A DNA stretch of 64,000 nucleotides, taken from Pirellulales bacterium (GTDB lineage: Bacteria > Planctomycetota > Planctomycetia > Pirellulales > Thermoguttaceae). This document shows, in pieces, positions 16,626 through 25,637 of this stretch (position 1 is its first letter; every line of letters begins with the position of its first letter). The stretch lies in contig JADLEL010000007.1 of NCBI GenBank assembly GCA_020846145.1, positions 41,319-105,318 of the forward strand, read 5' to 3'. The notes below the pieces were generated by a model that searched no databases, was not told the DNA's origin, and worked only from the letters and a program-made list of their open reading frames with translations. The position numbers and the translations under genes are program-made.

Positions 16626-19600
16626 TTACGCCGCTTTGCGATTTTTTTCATCTCCTTCTGCTTGGCCGAAAACTCCCGCCCCTGCTCCCCAATTGCCGGT
16701 CATCGAGCGGACGTGAATATCGTGCTGCGGGAAGGCGATTTCGATCGCGTTTTCGCGGAACAGGCGGTCGATCTCCATGTTCAAATCGTGGACCGCGTGT
16801 TGGCGGCTCTCGAGGTTCGGCAGGAAACAGCGCAGCACGAATTTCAGCGAACTGTCGCCGAACGCCTCGAACGTAACCAACGGCGGCGGGTCTTTCAGCA
16901 CGTGGGGATGATTCGCGGCGGCCTCGCGCAGCAGTTTGGCGGCCAGGGCGGTATCCGATCCGTAGGCGATGCCGATCGCGATTTGAATCCGGTTGACCTT
17001 GTCCGAAAGCGTCCAGTTGAGCACTTTGCCGGTGATCACGTCCTTGTTGGGGATGATGAGTTCCTTGCGATCGCCATCGACGATGGTCGTGGCCCTCATG
17101 CGGATGCGGGAGACCATGCCGGAGACGTCGGCGATGGTGATCACGTCTCCCACGCGAATCGGCCGCTCGAGGAGAATGATCAAGCCGGAGACGAAATTGG
17201 CGAATATTTCCTGCAAGCCGAAACCCAATCCCACGCTGATGGCGGCCACGAGCCATTGCACCTTCGACCAACCCAGCCCGACGCCGTTGCAGACGAAAAT
17301 CAGGCCGACGACGGTGATCAGATAGCGCGAAACCGTGGCCGCGGCATAGCGCGCGCCGGCATCGAGCGGCAGGTGCTGTAGAACGGCCATTTCCAGCAGG
17401 CCGGGAATGTTCTTCGCGGCGATGAGCGTGGTCGCCAGCACGAGCATCGCCAGGCCCAGATCGGCGAGGGTGACGGACGCGATGGGCATGCCGGTTTCCG
17501 ACTTGACGATCGCGGCGGCCGTTTCGGCGGTTTCGGCCGTCGCGGCATTCTCGGCGATGCGGAAGGCGGGCCAAATTTCGACGCGGTTGAGAATTCCCAA
17601 GGCCGGCAGCACATCGACCCAAACGCACCAGACGACGAACAGCCCCGCCAGAACCAAGGTATATTCCACCAGATGCCGCGTTTGAATGTTGATCGTGGCC
17701 AAATCGCATTCGACCGGCGGTGCGGCGGGCAGATCGGCGGTTAAGAGATTGCCGCCGTTATTCTGGCCCGACGCCAAACGCTGCTTCACCTGGGCGTTGG
17801 CGATTTTTCTTCGATTCACGCGAATCCAGCGCAGCAGGATCGAGCGCAGCAGGATCAAGCCCAGCAACAGATAGATCGACAGCACCATTCGCGCGGCGAG
17901 TTGTTGGCTGGTGTAGTAATAGCCCGCGACCGCCATGCCCGCCAGCGTGAGCGGCAATAGCACCGCCGCGGGATACCAGAGGTAGCGGGTGCGGTCCATC
18001 CAGCCGCCGCGGCGCGCGGCGAGAAAGTCGCGGAAGACGCCGCCGCCGGGTCGGAGGATGCGTTCGACGAAAATCGCGAAACACGCCAACGCGGCGATGA
18101 AGGCGATCCGCCCCAGCGAATCGTTCCGGCGTTCGTTTTCCTGCGAATGCAGCATGGCGACGAGGAAGACCAGCGGCAAGACGGCTGCGCAGAGCCACTT
18201 GACGTGCCGCCGCAGGAGGGCCAGGTTTTCGCCGGGCCAACCGAAGTGCGCTTCGCCGAGCCCGCGGGGGCGGCCCAAGGCGCGGAGCAGTTCCAAGACG
18301 AAATAGATCCGCGCCGCGGCGGCCAAGCCCGCGCCGAACGACTTGCACGATTCCGACGCGTCTTCCGCCGAAATGAGCCGCCAGGAAAAGTAGGCGAGAA
18401 CGCCGGGCCATAACGCGGCGATCGCAATCGTCAGCAAAATGGCCGCGAGCGTGGGCGTCATGCGGTAGCATTGCGTTCCTTCGGCCACGTCGCCGATGCG
18501 CTGAATTTTCCACCGCATTTGCCGCCGCAAAATGAAAAGCGGCGCGAAAACGGCGAGGGCCGCCAGGGGCGCCGGCGGATTTTGCCCGGCGTCGAGAAGC
18601 AGTGCGCGGCCGATTTCCCAGAGCGCTTTGGGACCGAACAGATGCCACAACGCATCGCCCGCCTCGGCGGCGTCGGAGCGGCTCATGCCGGCGGCGCTGG
18701 CGATCCACAGCACGCGCTCGTCGATGTATTTCGTGCAAGCTTCGGTTTGCGCGATCAGTTGCCGTTCGGCGTTCACCAGCCCGATAAGTTTGTCGAAATA
18801 CGTGTTGTGGTCGCCGATCGAGGCGTCGAGGTACTCGGTTTCGGTATGCAAGGTTTCGCGGACGGCCTTCTCCAATTCCTCGACGTTGGAAGGATCGGCC
18901 GAAGTTTCGAGATTTTGCATGGCCAACTTGACTTGCTGCTCCATATTGGCCAAGGCCGAACGCCGTTCGTCCAATTGCAGCGTGGATAATTGGCTCTCGC
19001 CGATGGCCGATTGCAAGACGTCGATATGGCGGCGCGTCGCGCTGACGTTCGGCAGCATTTCGCGCTGCTTGCGGAGCAACAGTCCGATGGTGTTCGTCAT
19101 GCCCGCCGCTTTGACTTTGTTCCGCGCCCCGTTGAATTGCACGTTGAGCTTGGCCAACTCCTCCTTGGTGCGTTCGAGCTGCCGGGTGATTTCCGAAATT
19201 TTGCCGGCAAGCTGCTTGCGGCTTTCGGCCAACGCGGCGTTTTCGCGAGCCAGGCGCTTGACCGCCGGATGGGCGCGGGCTGCCTCGAGCCGGGCGCGGC
19301 GGAGTTGTCCATCGGCCTCGGTCTGTCGGCGTTGATTGGCGACCTCGTGCCAACGTTTCAGTTCCTCTTCGGCCAGAACGACGCGGCGGGCGGCCAAATC
19401 GCGCTGCAAGGGGAGCAGTTCCACCGTGGCCTCGTACGCGGCAATTTCCTTCTCGTACAAAAGAAGTTTCTGCACGAAAGCGCGGCGTTGGCCGTGCAAT
19501 AAAACGCGCTGCGCGGCGGTCAAGGGCGGCGGTTCGCCCTCGGGCGCGGGCGACCGCAGTTGTTCTTCGACTCGATTGAGTTGCTCCCGCGTCTCGCTCG

Positions 19601-20084
19601 TATTTTTGGGGAGTTCGAGCCGCCGCGCCGCCCGATTCTTCGGCTCGGCCTCGAGCGCCGTGAGTTGCGTCCGCGCTTCGTCCAGTTCGCTTTGCTTTTT
19701 GCCGATGAGTTGATCGATCTGCGGCAGCGTTAGATCGTCCGGTTTCTCCACGACGGATTTTGCCGGCAATTTGGCAAGCGCGATCTTGGTTTCTTGCAGC
19801 TTGTCCCCGGCCGTCGCGATCGCCTGCTCGAAGTTGGCGATTTTCGCGGCCCGGTTCTTGATCGCTTCCAGTTCCGGCAGCGCTTGCTGGTAGCAATCGC
19901 GGATTTTCTGTTTGACGGCTTCCTCGATGTCTTTCGCGTCGTCGAGTTGCTTGATCCGCGTTCGAACGCTTTCGGCCGAAATGCCCTCCGGCTCGGCGGC
20001 TTTCTCGGACGGCGTTTGCGCCCGCGCATACGCCAACGGAAACAGAAATAGGAACAGGCAGAAAATATACGTGTTCGTTCGCAT
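16626..20084 (-). CDS. Large mechanosensitive channel, MscS/MscK (KefA) type
   Basis: An 1152-residue osmotic-release channel of the inner membrane. A signal peptide (MRTNTYIFCLFLFLFPLAYARA) leads to a long periplasmic coiled-coil region (about residues 30-450) rich in Glu/Gln/Lys/Arg, then about ten membrane helices and a C-terminal MscS module. The pore-lining and gate signature GLGFGLQEIFANFVSGLIIL is followed by ERPIRVGDVITIADVSGMVSRIRMRATTIVDGDRKELIIPN, the MscS beta domain. Length and architecture match MscK-like proteins. It is transcribed away from a sensor kinase gene across a repeat-filled 430-bp gap. Confidence 0.93.
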   Translation of the reverse strand: MRTNTYIFCLFLFLFPLAYARAQTPSEKAAEPEGISAESVRTRIKQLDDAKDIEEAVKQKIRDCYQQALPELEAIKNRAAKIANFEQAIATAGDKLQETKIALAKLPAKSVVEKPDDLTLPQIDQLIGKKQSELDEARTQLTALEAEPKNRAARRLELPKNTSETREQLNRVEEQLRSPAPEGEPPPLTAAQRVLLHGQRRAFVQKLLLYEKEIAAYEATVELLPLQRDLAARRVVLAEEELKRWHEVANQRRQTEADGQLRRARLEAARAHPAVKRLARENAALAESRKQLAGKISEITRQLERTKEELAKLNVQFNGARNKVKAAGMTNTIGLLLRKQREMLPNVSATRRHIDVLQSAIGESQLSTLQLDERRSALANMEQQVKLAMQNLETSADPSNVEELEKAVRETLHTETEYLDASIGDHNTYFDKLIGLVNAERQLIAQTEACTKYIDERVLWIASAAGMSRSDAAEAGDALWHLFGPKALWEIGRALLLDAGQNPPAPLAALAVFAPLFILRRQMRWKIQRIGDVAEGTQCYRMTPTLAAILLTIAIAALWPGVLAYFSWRLISAEDASESCKSFGAGLAAAARIYFVLELLRALGRPRGLGEAHFGWPGENLALLRRHVKWLCAAVLPLVFLVAMLHSQENERRNDSLGRIAFIAALACFAIFVERILRPGGGVFRDFLAARRGGWMDRTRYLWYPAAVLLPLTLAGMAVAGYYYTSQQLAARMVLSIYLLLGLILLRSILLRWIRVNRRKIANAQVKQRLASGQNNGGNLLTADLPAAPPVECDLATINIQTRHLVEYTLVLAGLFVVWCVWVDVLPALGILNRVEIWPAFRIAENAATAETAETAAAIVKSETGMPIASVTLADLGLAMLVLATTLIAAKNIPGLLEMAVLQHLPLDAGARYAAATVSRYLITVVGLIFVCNGVGLGWSKVQWLVAAISVGLGFGLQEIFANFVSGLIILLERPIRVGDVITIADVSGMVSRIRMRATTIVDGDRKELIIPNKDVITGKVLNWTLSDKVNRIQIAIGIAYGSDTALAAKLLREAAANHPHVLKDPPPLVTFEAFGDSSLKFVLRCFLPNLESRQHAVHDLNMEIDRLFRENAIEIAFPQHDIHVRSMTGNWGAGAGVFGQAEGDEKNRKAA

Positions 20085-20169
20085 GATGGAAGCGGAATTC
20101 TTGCGAAAAGATCGTGTAATTTCACGCGTTTTCGGGGACGTATGTACCGCGCTCCCGCATTTCGAGCAA

Positions 20170-20498
20170 GGGCAAAAACGAAGGCGGAAGGCGGAAGGGG
20201 GAAGGGGGAAGGCGGAAGGCGGAAGGCGGAAGGGGGAAGGCGGAAGGGGGAAAGCGGAAGGGGGAAAGCGGAAGGGGGAAAGCGGAAGGGGGAATACCGT
20301 AAGCGGTAGGAAGTAGGGGGGAAGTATGAAGGATGAATGGAGAAACGCAAGCAGTAGGATTTACATCTCGACTCTGCTTACTGCTTACTGCTTACTGCCT
20401 ACTGCTTACTGCCTACTGCCTACTGCCTTTCCCATTCATCCTTCATCCTTCATCCTTCATACTTTTCCCCCTTCCCCCTTCCCCCTTCCGCCTTTCCC
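20170..20498. repeat. Nested heptamer-repeat structure between MscS-type channel and kinase
   Basis: Two pairs of inverted heptamer arrays are nested around a third array. The outer pair is 20176-20295 (GGAAGGC/GGAAGGG units) and about 20462-20497 (CCCCCTT units). The middle pair is about 20324-20340 (ATGAAGG/ATGAATG) and about 20431-20461 (ATCCTTC units). The centre is about 20376-20426 (CTTACTG/CCTACTG units), with only a short partner near 20348. Every block keeps a 7-bp period, yet the unit differs between blocks. It occupies the divergent promoter region. Confidence 0.88.
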
Positions 20499-20515
20499 TT
20501 TCTATACTGATTCTT

Positions 20516-22612
20516 ATGAGCACCGATCCCACGCAAATCCAACAGAGTGAAGAACGGCTGGTCTCCCGCGAAATGAGTCTGAAGCGCGGGCGTCCCCCCA
20601 CGCAGGTGCCTGGCTATGATCCCGAACGTTTTTTGGGCATGGGGGCTTATGGGGAAGTCTGGGTAGCCATCGAACGGAACACGGGCCGACGGGTGGCGAT
20701 CAAATTCTACTCCCATCGCGGGGGTCTCGATTGGTCGCTTTTAAGCCGGGAAGTGGAAAAACTCGCCTTTCTTTTCGCAGACCGTTACGTGGTGCAATTG
20801 TTGGCCGTCGGTTGGGACTCCACTCCTCCTTACTATGTAATGGAGTATCTTGAGAAGGGATCGCTCGCGGATCGATTGCACCAAGGCCCTTTACCGGTTG
20901 ATGCAGCGGTTGAAATGTTCCGCGAAGTCGCCATTGGACTAGTCCACGCGCACGGCAAGGGCGTTTTGCATTGCGATTTGAAGCCCGCCAACATTCTTTT
21001 GGATCAGGACAACAAGCCCCGGCTGGCCGATTTCGGTCAATCGCGGCTCTCGAACGAGCAGATGCCGGCCTTGGGCACGATGTTCTACATGGCCCCCGAA
21101 CAAGCCGATCTCGATGCCGTCCCCGATGCCCAATGGGACGTTTATGCCCTGGGGGCCTTGCTCTATTGCATGTTGACGGGCAATCCGCCGCATCGAACGG
21201 GCGAAACGGCCGAGGAATTCGATCGCACGCCCGAGCTGCGCAAACGATTGGAGCGCTATCGGCATCTCATCGAGCAAGCGCCGCCGCCGGAAGCGCATCG
21301 TCAAAGTCCGGGCGTCGATTCGCAGTTGGCCGATATCGTCGATCGTTGCCTGGCGTTCGATCCGAGGGAACGCTATCCCAACGTCCAGGCGGTGCTCGGC
21401 GCCTTGGATGACCGCGCCGCGCGCCGCGCGCGCCGCCCGATGATGATTCTGGGCGCCGTCGGGCCGATTTTGCTGCTGGCCGTGGTGGCTTGGTTCTCTT
21501 GGCGGGGATTCAGCGCGGCGATGCAGGAATCGAACGCGGCCTTGACCCGCAAGGCGTTGGAGAGCAACGGATTCGCCGCCAAGTACATCGCCCGAACCGC
21601 CGCCAAGGAATTGGACCGCCGCTTTCAACTCGTCGAACAGGTGGCCGGCGACGATCGGTTGTTGGAGGCATTGAAAGCGGCGTTCGAGAATCCCGAATTG
21701 CGCGAGATGTCGGCGAAACTGGGCGATCCGAAGATTAGCGAAGCGGAAAAACAATCGCTTCGGGAAAAATTCCGCGACAACCCGGATCGAAAAAAATTGC
21801 AGAAAAGCTTCAGCGCGCTCATTCCCCCCTCGGTGCGGCCGCGGTCCGAAGAAGAGGTGCAAAGTTGGTTCTTCTGCGATGCCCAAGGGATTTCGACCGT
21901 GCGGGTGCCGGAGGGAAGCACCTTGGGCAAGGATTTTGCCTGGCGGAGTTTTTTCCACGGCGGACCGCGGGATCGGGCCGAGTCCTGGCGTCCGGAGCCG
22001 GGGAAGAATCTGCGGGCAACGGCCATCTCGGCGGTGTTTCGCTCGCAAGCGACCGCGAAATGGGTGGTCGCCGTTTCCACCCCGGTTTTCGACGATTCGC
22101 CGGAAAAGAAATTTCTCGGCGTGGTCGCCTACACCTCCGAAGTCGGCAAAATCATCGAAGAACCCGATGATGAACGGCAGTTCGCCGTGGTGGCCGATTT
22201 GCGCGCGGGGGACAATCCCGGCGTAATTTTGCAGCATCCCTTGTTCAAAAAGATGATCGATAATTACGGCAAGCTGCCCGACCGCTTCAAGGACTACCGC
22301 GTCTCGGCCGGCGATTTGCCCAATGATCCGCAGCGCGAACGGAACTACGATGATCCGCTCTCGAAAGATGCGGAAGGCGCGATTTACGACCGCCACTGGC
22401 TCGCGCGGATGGAGCCGATCAAGGTGCGCGACGAGAAGACCGGTTGGGTGGTGATCGTCCAAAAAGCCTACGACGAGGCCATCGGCACCACGTTGAGCGA
22501 CTTGCGCCGGGGTCTCATCCGCTACGGCATCGCCGCGCTCTCGATGATCGCCCTCGTCATGGCGCTCCTCTGGGCCTGGACCTTGAAAATGAGCGCGAAA
22601 CGCCGTACGTGA
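20516..22612 (+). CDS. Membrane Ser/Thr protein kinase with extracytoplasmic sensor domain
   Basis: A 698-residue transmembrane kinase. The cytoplasmic kinase domain (about residues 34-300) has the glycine loop GMGAYGEVW (41-49), VAIK with Lys63, HCDLKPAN (His152-Cys153-Asp154; an HRD variant), DFG with Asp172, and the activation-segment end GTMFYMAPEQ. A membrane helix (MMILGAVGPILLLAVVAWFSW) leads to a periplasmic region of about 280 residues resembling a double-Cache sensor (ATAISAVFRSQATAKWVVAVS), then a final helix (YGIAALSMIALVMALLWAW). The ORF is open upstream to 20333, but that part translates heptamer repeats. The ligand and phosphorylation targets are unknown. Confidence 0.9.
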   Translation: MSTDPTQIQQSEERLVSREMSLKRGRPPTQVPGYDPERFLGMGAYGEVWVAIERNTGRRVAIKFYSHRGGLDWSLLSREVEKLAFLFADRYVVQLLAVGWDSTPPYYVMEYLEKGSLADRLHQGPLPVDAAVEMFREVAIGLVHAHGKGVLHCDLKPANILLDQDNKPRLADFGQSRLSNEQMPALGTMFYMAPEQADLDAVPDAQWDVYALGALLYCMLTGNPPHRTGETAEEFDRTPELRKRLERYRHLIEQAPPPEAHRQSPGVDSQLADIVDRCLAFDPRERYPNVQAVLGALDDRAARRARRPMMILGAVGPILLLAVVAWFSWRGFSAAMQESNAALTRKALESNGFAAKYIARTAAKELDRRFQLVEQVAGDDRLLEALKAAFENPELREMSAKLGDPKISEAEKQSLREKFRDNPDRKKLQKSFSALIPPSVRPRSEEEVQSWFFCDAQGISTVRVPEGSTLGKDFAWRSFFHGGPRDRAESWRPEPGKNLRATAISAVFRSQATAKWVVAVSTPVFDDSPEKKFLGVVAYTSEVGKIIEEPDDERQFAVVADLRAGDNPGVILQHPLFKKMIDNYGKLPDRFKDYRVSAGDLPNDPQRERNYDDPLSKDAEGAIYDRHWLARMEPIKVRDEKTGWVVIVQKAYDEAIGTTLSDLRRGLIRYGIAALSMIALVMALLWAWTLKMSAKRRT

Positions 22613-22712
22613 ATTCGATTCGGAACCCGCGGGTCGGCGCCCCGTGAAGTCCGAGAAAGTTTTGCGAGGGGAATGGAACTATCCGCACGTTTTCGCGAAG
22701 GAAAAACAAACA

Positions 22713-24905
22713 TTGAAAAAGCCGCTATTATTCTGCATGGTCTTGCTCATTTCCGCCGCCGCATCCGCCCAGGTGGTTGACCGGGTGGATTGGGAGCAAT
22801 TGCTTTCGCGGCACGATCTGGTTTGGGACCAGATTCCCGACCGCTGGGAGGCCGGGGCCTTCCAGGGCAACGGGCAGTTGGGGGCGATGATCTTCGCGGC
22901 GAAGGACAGGAAGGCTTTCGATTGGCAGATCGGCCGCAGCGACGTGGCCTTCAACACCTTCCGCATTCCCATCGGCGATTTGAACCTGAAGCCGGCGGGC
23001 AAAATCCAAAGCGGCACGGCCCGGCTCGACCTCTGGAACGCCGAAGCCCGCGGCACGCTCAAAACCGACAAGGGCGAAATCCAGTATCGTTCCTTGACGC
23101 ACTCCGAACTTCTCGTGCAGGTCATCGAAATCGCCGCCACCGGCCAAGAAGCGGTAACCTGGGAATGGACGCCCGGCCTGGCGGCCAATCATCGCAAAAT
23201 CTTCCGCAAGGAACCGCTATTGCCGGAGGATCAAAACGCCCCGCCGCTTCGCAGTTCGCAGGGCGACGTGCAGCTTTGTTTCCAACCGCTGCAACCTGCC
23301 GGTGGCCATGCGACGGCGTGGAAGGTGGTTCGGATCGACGAGCGGAAGTCGGTCGTTTATCTGAGCGTCGGTTACGCAAACGACGAAGCGGCCGCGAAAT
23401 ACGAAGCCGTGGCCGCGGTGAAAAACGCCGCCAAAGCCGGCTTGGAATCGCTCGTCCGTTCACATCGCGCTTGGTGGCATCGGTTCTGGCCGGAAAGTTT
23501 TTTATCGATCCCCGACACGCGGCTGGAAAGCTTTTACTGGATACAAATCTATAAAATGGCGTGCGGCACCCGGCCCGGCCGGCCGGCCTTGGACCTGCTC
23601 GGTCCGTGGTTTTACCGCACGCCCTGGGCGAAAATCTGGTGGAACTTGAACATCCAACTCACTTATTGGCCGCAGTTGACCGGCAACCGGTTGGAGTTGG
23701 GCGAATCGTTTTGCGAGTTGATCGACAACGGCGCGGCGGCCTTGGCCGCCAACGCCGGCGAGTTTAGCGGCGATTCCGCCGCGATCGGCCGCGCCACCGG
23801 CTACGACTGCGTGGGACCGATGGAAGCGGACGGCGAACTTTGCGATCTCCCCTGGGCGATGCACAACTACTGGCTCCATTACCGCTACTCGATGGACGCT
23901 GACATGCTGCGGAAGCGAGTTTTTCCCATGCTCAAGCGGAGCATTAATTACTATCTGCATCTGCTCAAGGAAGGACCGGACGGCAAACTGCACATCCCCG
24001 GCGGCTTCAGTCCCGAATACGAAGGCCAGCCGACGCCGAACCCCGATTGCAATATCGACCTCGCGCTGTTGCGCTGGGGCTGCCAAACGCTGCTGGCCTC
24101 CTGCGAGCGGTTGAAACTCGACGATCCGCAGATTCCGCGGTGGAAGTCAACTTTGGAGAAACTCACGCCTTATCCGCAAGACGAGAACGGGCTGAGGATT
24201 TCCGCCTCGACGCCCTTCGCGCACTCGCACCGGCATTATTCGCACTTGTTGATGATCTATCCGCTCTACATCATGACGCCGGAGCAGCCGGAGAACCGCG
24301 ATCTGGTCGTCAACTCGCTCAAGCACTGGATGTCGATGCCGCAACAGTTGAAAGGCTACTCGTTTACCGGCGCCGCATCGATCTCAACGCTCTTGGGCGA
24401 AGGCGACGCGGCCGCCCGATATTTGAATCGGTTGCTCGACTTTCGGCGGGTCGCGCCCAACACGCTGTACATGGAGTCCGGTCCGTGCATCGAAACGCCG
24501 CTTTCGGCCGCCGCCTCGCTGCACGACATGCTGTTGAGCAGTTGGGGCGATCGCATCCGCGTGTTCCCCGCCGTCCCCTCGGCTTGGAAGGATTGCACCT
24601 TCCACAACCTGCGGGCCGAAGGGGCGTTTTTGGTCAGCGCCGTTCGCAAAAACGGCAAAACGCAATGGATCCGCATCAAGAGCCTCGCCGGCGAGTGCTG
24701 CCGCATCCGACCCGGCCTCGAAGGCGAAGCTAAAGCTAACGTGCCGCTGAAAGCGCTGGGCGACGGCACTTTTGAAATAACCTTGGCGAAAGGCGAAGAG
24801 GCAATCCTCCACGCCGGCGGCAAAGCGCCGCGCTGCGAAATCGCACCCCTTCCCGCCGATCCCGTAATGTGCAATTTTTATGGACTGCGATCCGGCGGCA
24901 AATAA
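22713..24905 (+). CDS. Secreted GH95-like glycoside hydrolase
   Basis: A probable exo-glycosidase of the (alpha/alpha)6 clan related to family GH95 (alpha-L-fucosidase/alpha-galactosidase). The N-terminal AGAFQGNGQLGAMIF and the C-terminal block LLSSWGDRIRVFPAVPSAWKD..FHNLRAEGAFLVSAVR are typical of GH95. The middle holds PWAMHNYWLHYRYSMD and HRHYSHLLMIYPLY, the region that carries catalytic carboxylates in the family. The start is chosen at a TTG (22713) because it gives a good signal peptide (MKKPLLFCMVLLISAAASAQ) with AAGGA upstream; a GTG at 22644 adds 23 residues. Substrate cannot be fixed from sequence. It lies in a sugar locus with GH2 and an SSS symporter. Confidence 0.82.
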   Translation: MKKPLLFCMVLLISAAASAQVVDRVDWEQLLSRHDLVWDQIPDRWEAGAFQGNGQLGAMIFAAKDRKAFDWQIGRSDVAFNTFRIPIGDLNLKPAGKIQSGTARLDLWNAEARGTLKTDKGEIQYRSLTHSELLVQVIEIAATGQEAVTWEWTPGLAANHRKIFRKEPLLPEDQNAPPLRSSQGDVQLCFQPLQPAGGHATAWKVVRIDERKSVVYLSVGYANDEAAAKYEAVAAVKNAAKAGLESLVRSHRAWWHRFWPESFLSIPDTRLESFYWIQIYKMACGTRPGRPALDLLGPWFYRTPWAKIWWNLNIQLTYWPQLTGNRLELGESFCELIDNGAAALAANAGEFSGDSAAIGRATGYDCVGPMEADGELCDLPWAMHNYWLHYRYSMDADMLRKRVFPMLKRSINYYLHLLKEGPDGKLHIPGGFSPEYEGQPTPNPDCNIDLALLRWGCQTLLASCERLKLDDPQIPRWKSTLEKLTPYPQDENGLRISASTPFAHSHRHYSHLLMIYPLYIMTPEQPENRDLVVNSLKHWMSMPQQLKGYSFTGAASISTLLGEGDAAARYLNRLLDFRRVAPNTLYMESGPCIETPLSAAASLHDMLLSSWGDRIRVFPAVPSAWKDCTFHNLRAEGAFLVSAVRKNGKTQWIRIKSLAGECCRIRPGLEGEAKANVPLKALGDGTFEITLAKGEEAILHAGGKAPRCEIAPLPADPVMCNFYGLRSGGK

Positions 24906-24988
24906 TTCCGGAAACGGAAAGAGTTTACGGTCGCGAATGCCGATTATCGAGATCAAACCCGTTAAATTCCCAGCCAACTGTGAACGCT

Positions 24989-25276
24989 CTATTCCACGAG
25001 CGATAAATCGGACACCGATAGCGTGCCGATCTTACGTAAAAGTTTGATGGTGGGAATCGTAATGATATTTTGCGTATCGAAAGCTCCCGGTCGGAGGAAA
25101 CGGTTTTCGATCGATACTTTGAATCTCGAATTTCTCGTGCTCGTCGTGTGGGGGATGAGTGTGATCAATGCGCGGTCCTGCTCTAAAATGGGAACGCTCA
25201 GGACCAGGCAGGGACGAACTTTTGCAGTCATCCCCAAATCGACCAACCAGATTTCACCGCGTTGCGGATTAGGCAT
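24989..25276 (-). CDS. MazF/PemK-family toxin (endoribonuclease)
   Basis: A 95-residue protein with the MazF/PemK fold signature: RGEIWLVDLG at the N-terminus, KVRPCLVLSV, ITLIPHTTSTRNSRFKV, and the C-terminal TQNIITIPTIKLLRKIGTLS. Family members cut mRNA. The ATG at 25276 lies inside the end of the upstream antitoxin gene (8-bp overlap with its stop), the usual arrangement for coupled toxin-antitoxin translation. The pair sits between the GH95-like and GH2 genes, both sugar genes. Confidence 0.9.
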   Translation of the reverse strand: MPNPQRGEIWLVDLGMTAKVRPCLVLSVPILEQDRALITLIPHTTSTRNSRFKVSIENRFLRPGAFDTQNIITIPTIKLLRKIGTLSVSDLSLVE

Positions 25277-25460
25277 TCTCGCCTTCTTCGCTCTCGAGTC
25301 CCAAAAACAACTCCTCGGCTTTGGCGGTCAATTGGTCGTCGGAGAGGGGCGGAGAATCCATGCCCATGCTGCGACGCAATATTTCCGAAGCCAGTTCCCG
25401 CTTATCATCTTCCGGCAATGCTTCGAAATTCAATAAGTTGGATTGTACTTGAGTGGTCAT
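25269..25460 (-). CDS. Antitoxin partner of MazF/PemK toxin
   Basis: A 63-residue acidic protein (MTTQVQSNLLNFEALPEDDKRELASEILRRSM) directly upstream of and overlapping the toxin gene. It has no obvious AbrB-type N-terminus, so any DNA binding would be by a different fold. The helical ALPEDDKRELASEILRR and the acidic tail fit the common addiction-antitoxin pattern. The ATG at 25460 is preferred over a TTG at 25472. Family name not recognised; the assignment rests on gene order, size and overlap. Confidence 0.8.
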   Translation of the reverse strand: MTTQVQSNLLNFEALPEDDKRELASEILRRSMGMDSPPLSDDQLTAKAEELFLGLESEEGENA

Positions 25461-25476
25461 GGGATCGTACAAGCGG

Positions 25477-25525
25477 AGTGAAATCGAATAACCATAAGTG
25501 AAATCGAATATCCATTTATATTATA
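25477..25525 (-). promoter_or_regulatory. Promoter and direct-repeat operator of the toxin-antitoxin operon
   Basis: Two 19-bp direct repeats, AGTGAAATCGAATAACCAT at 25477-25495 and its near copy at 25497-25515 (one mismatch), lie 20 bp apart. On the minus strand a TATAAT (25520-25525) sits just upstream of them. Repeats at or just after the transcription start fit autorepression by the antitoxin/toxin complex, the usual control of such operons. Confidence 0.6.
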
Positions 25526-25637
25526 CAAGACAGCCGCGGGGATGCAAATCGTAGAGGAGTACCGCCGATTTTTCATTAACCGGGGTATTCCTGACAATCG
25601 TTCTTTGCGTCTCGCGAAAAAAAACTCGCGATGCGGC

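Noticed and set aside
20170..20498. CRISPR array
   Set aside because: The repeats are 7 bp without spacers, and no cas gene is near.
20333..20515. N-terminal extension of the kinase (61 residues, Leu/Tyr/Pro-rich)
   Set aside because: It translates CTTACTG and CCCCCTT heptamer units; the ATG at 20516 gives a normal kinase start.
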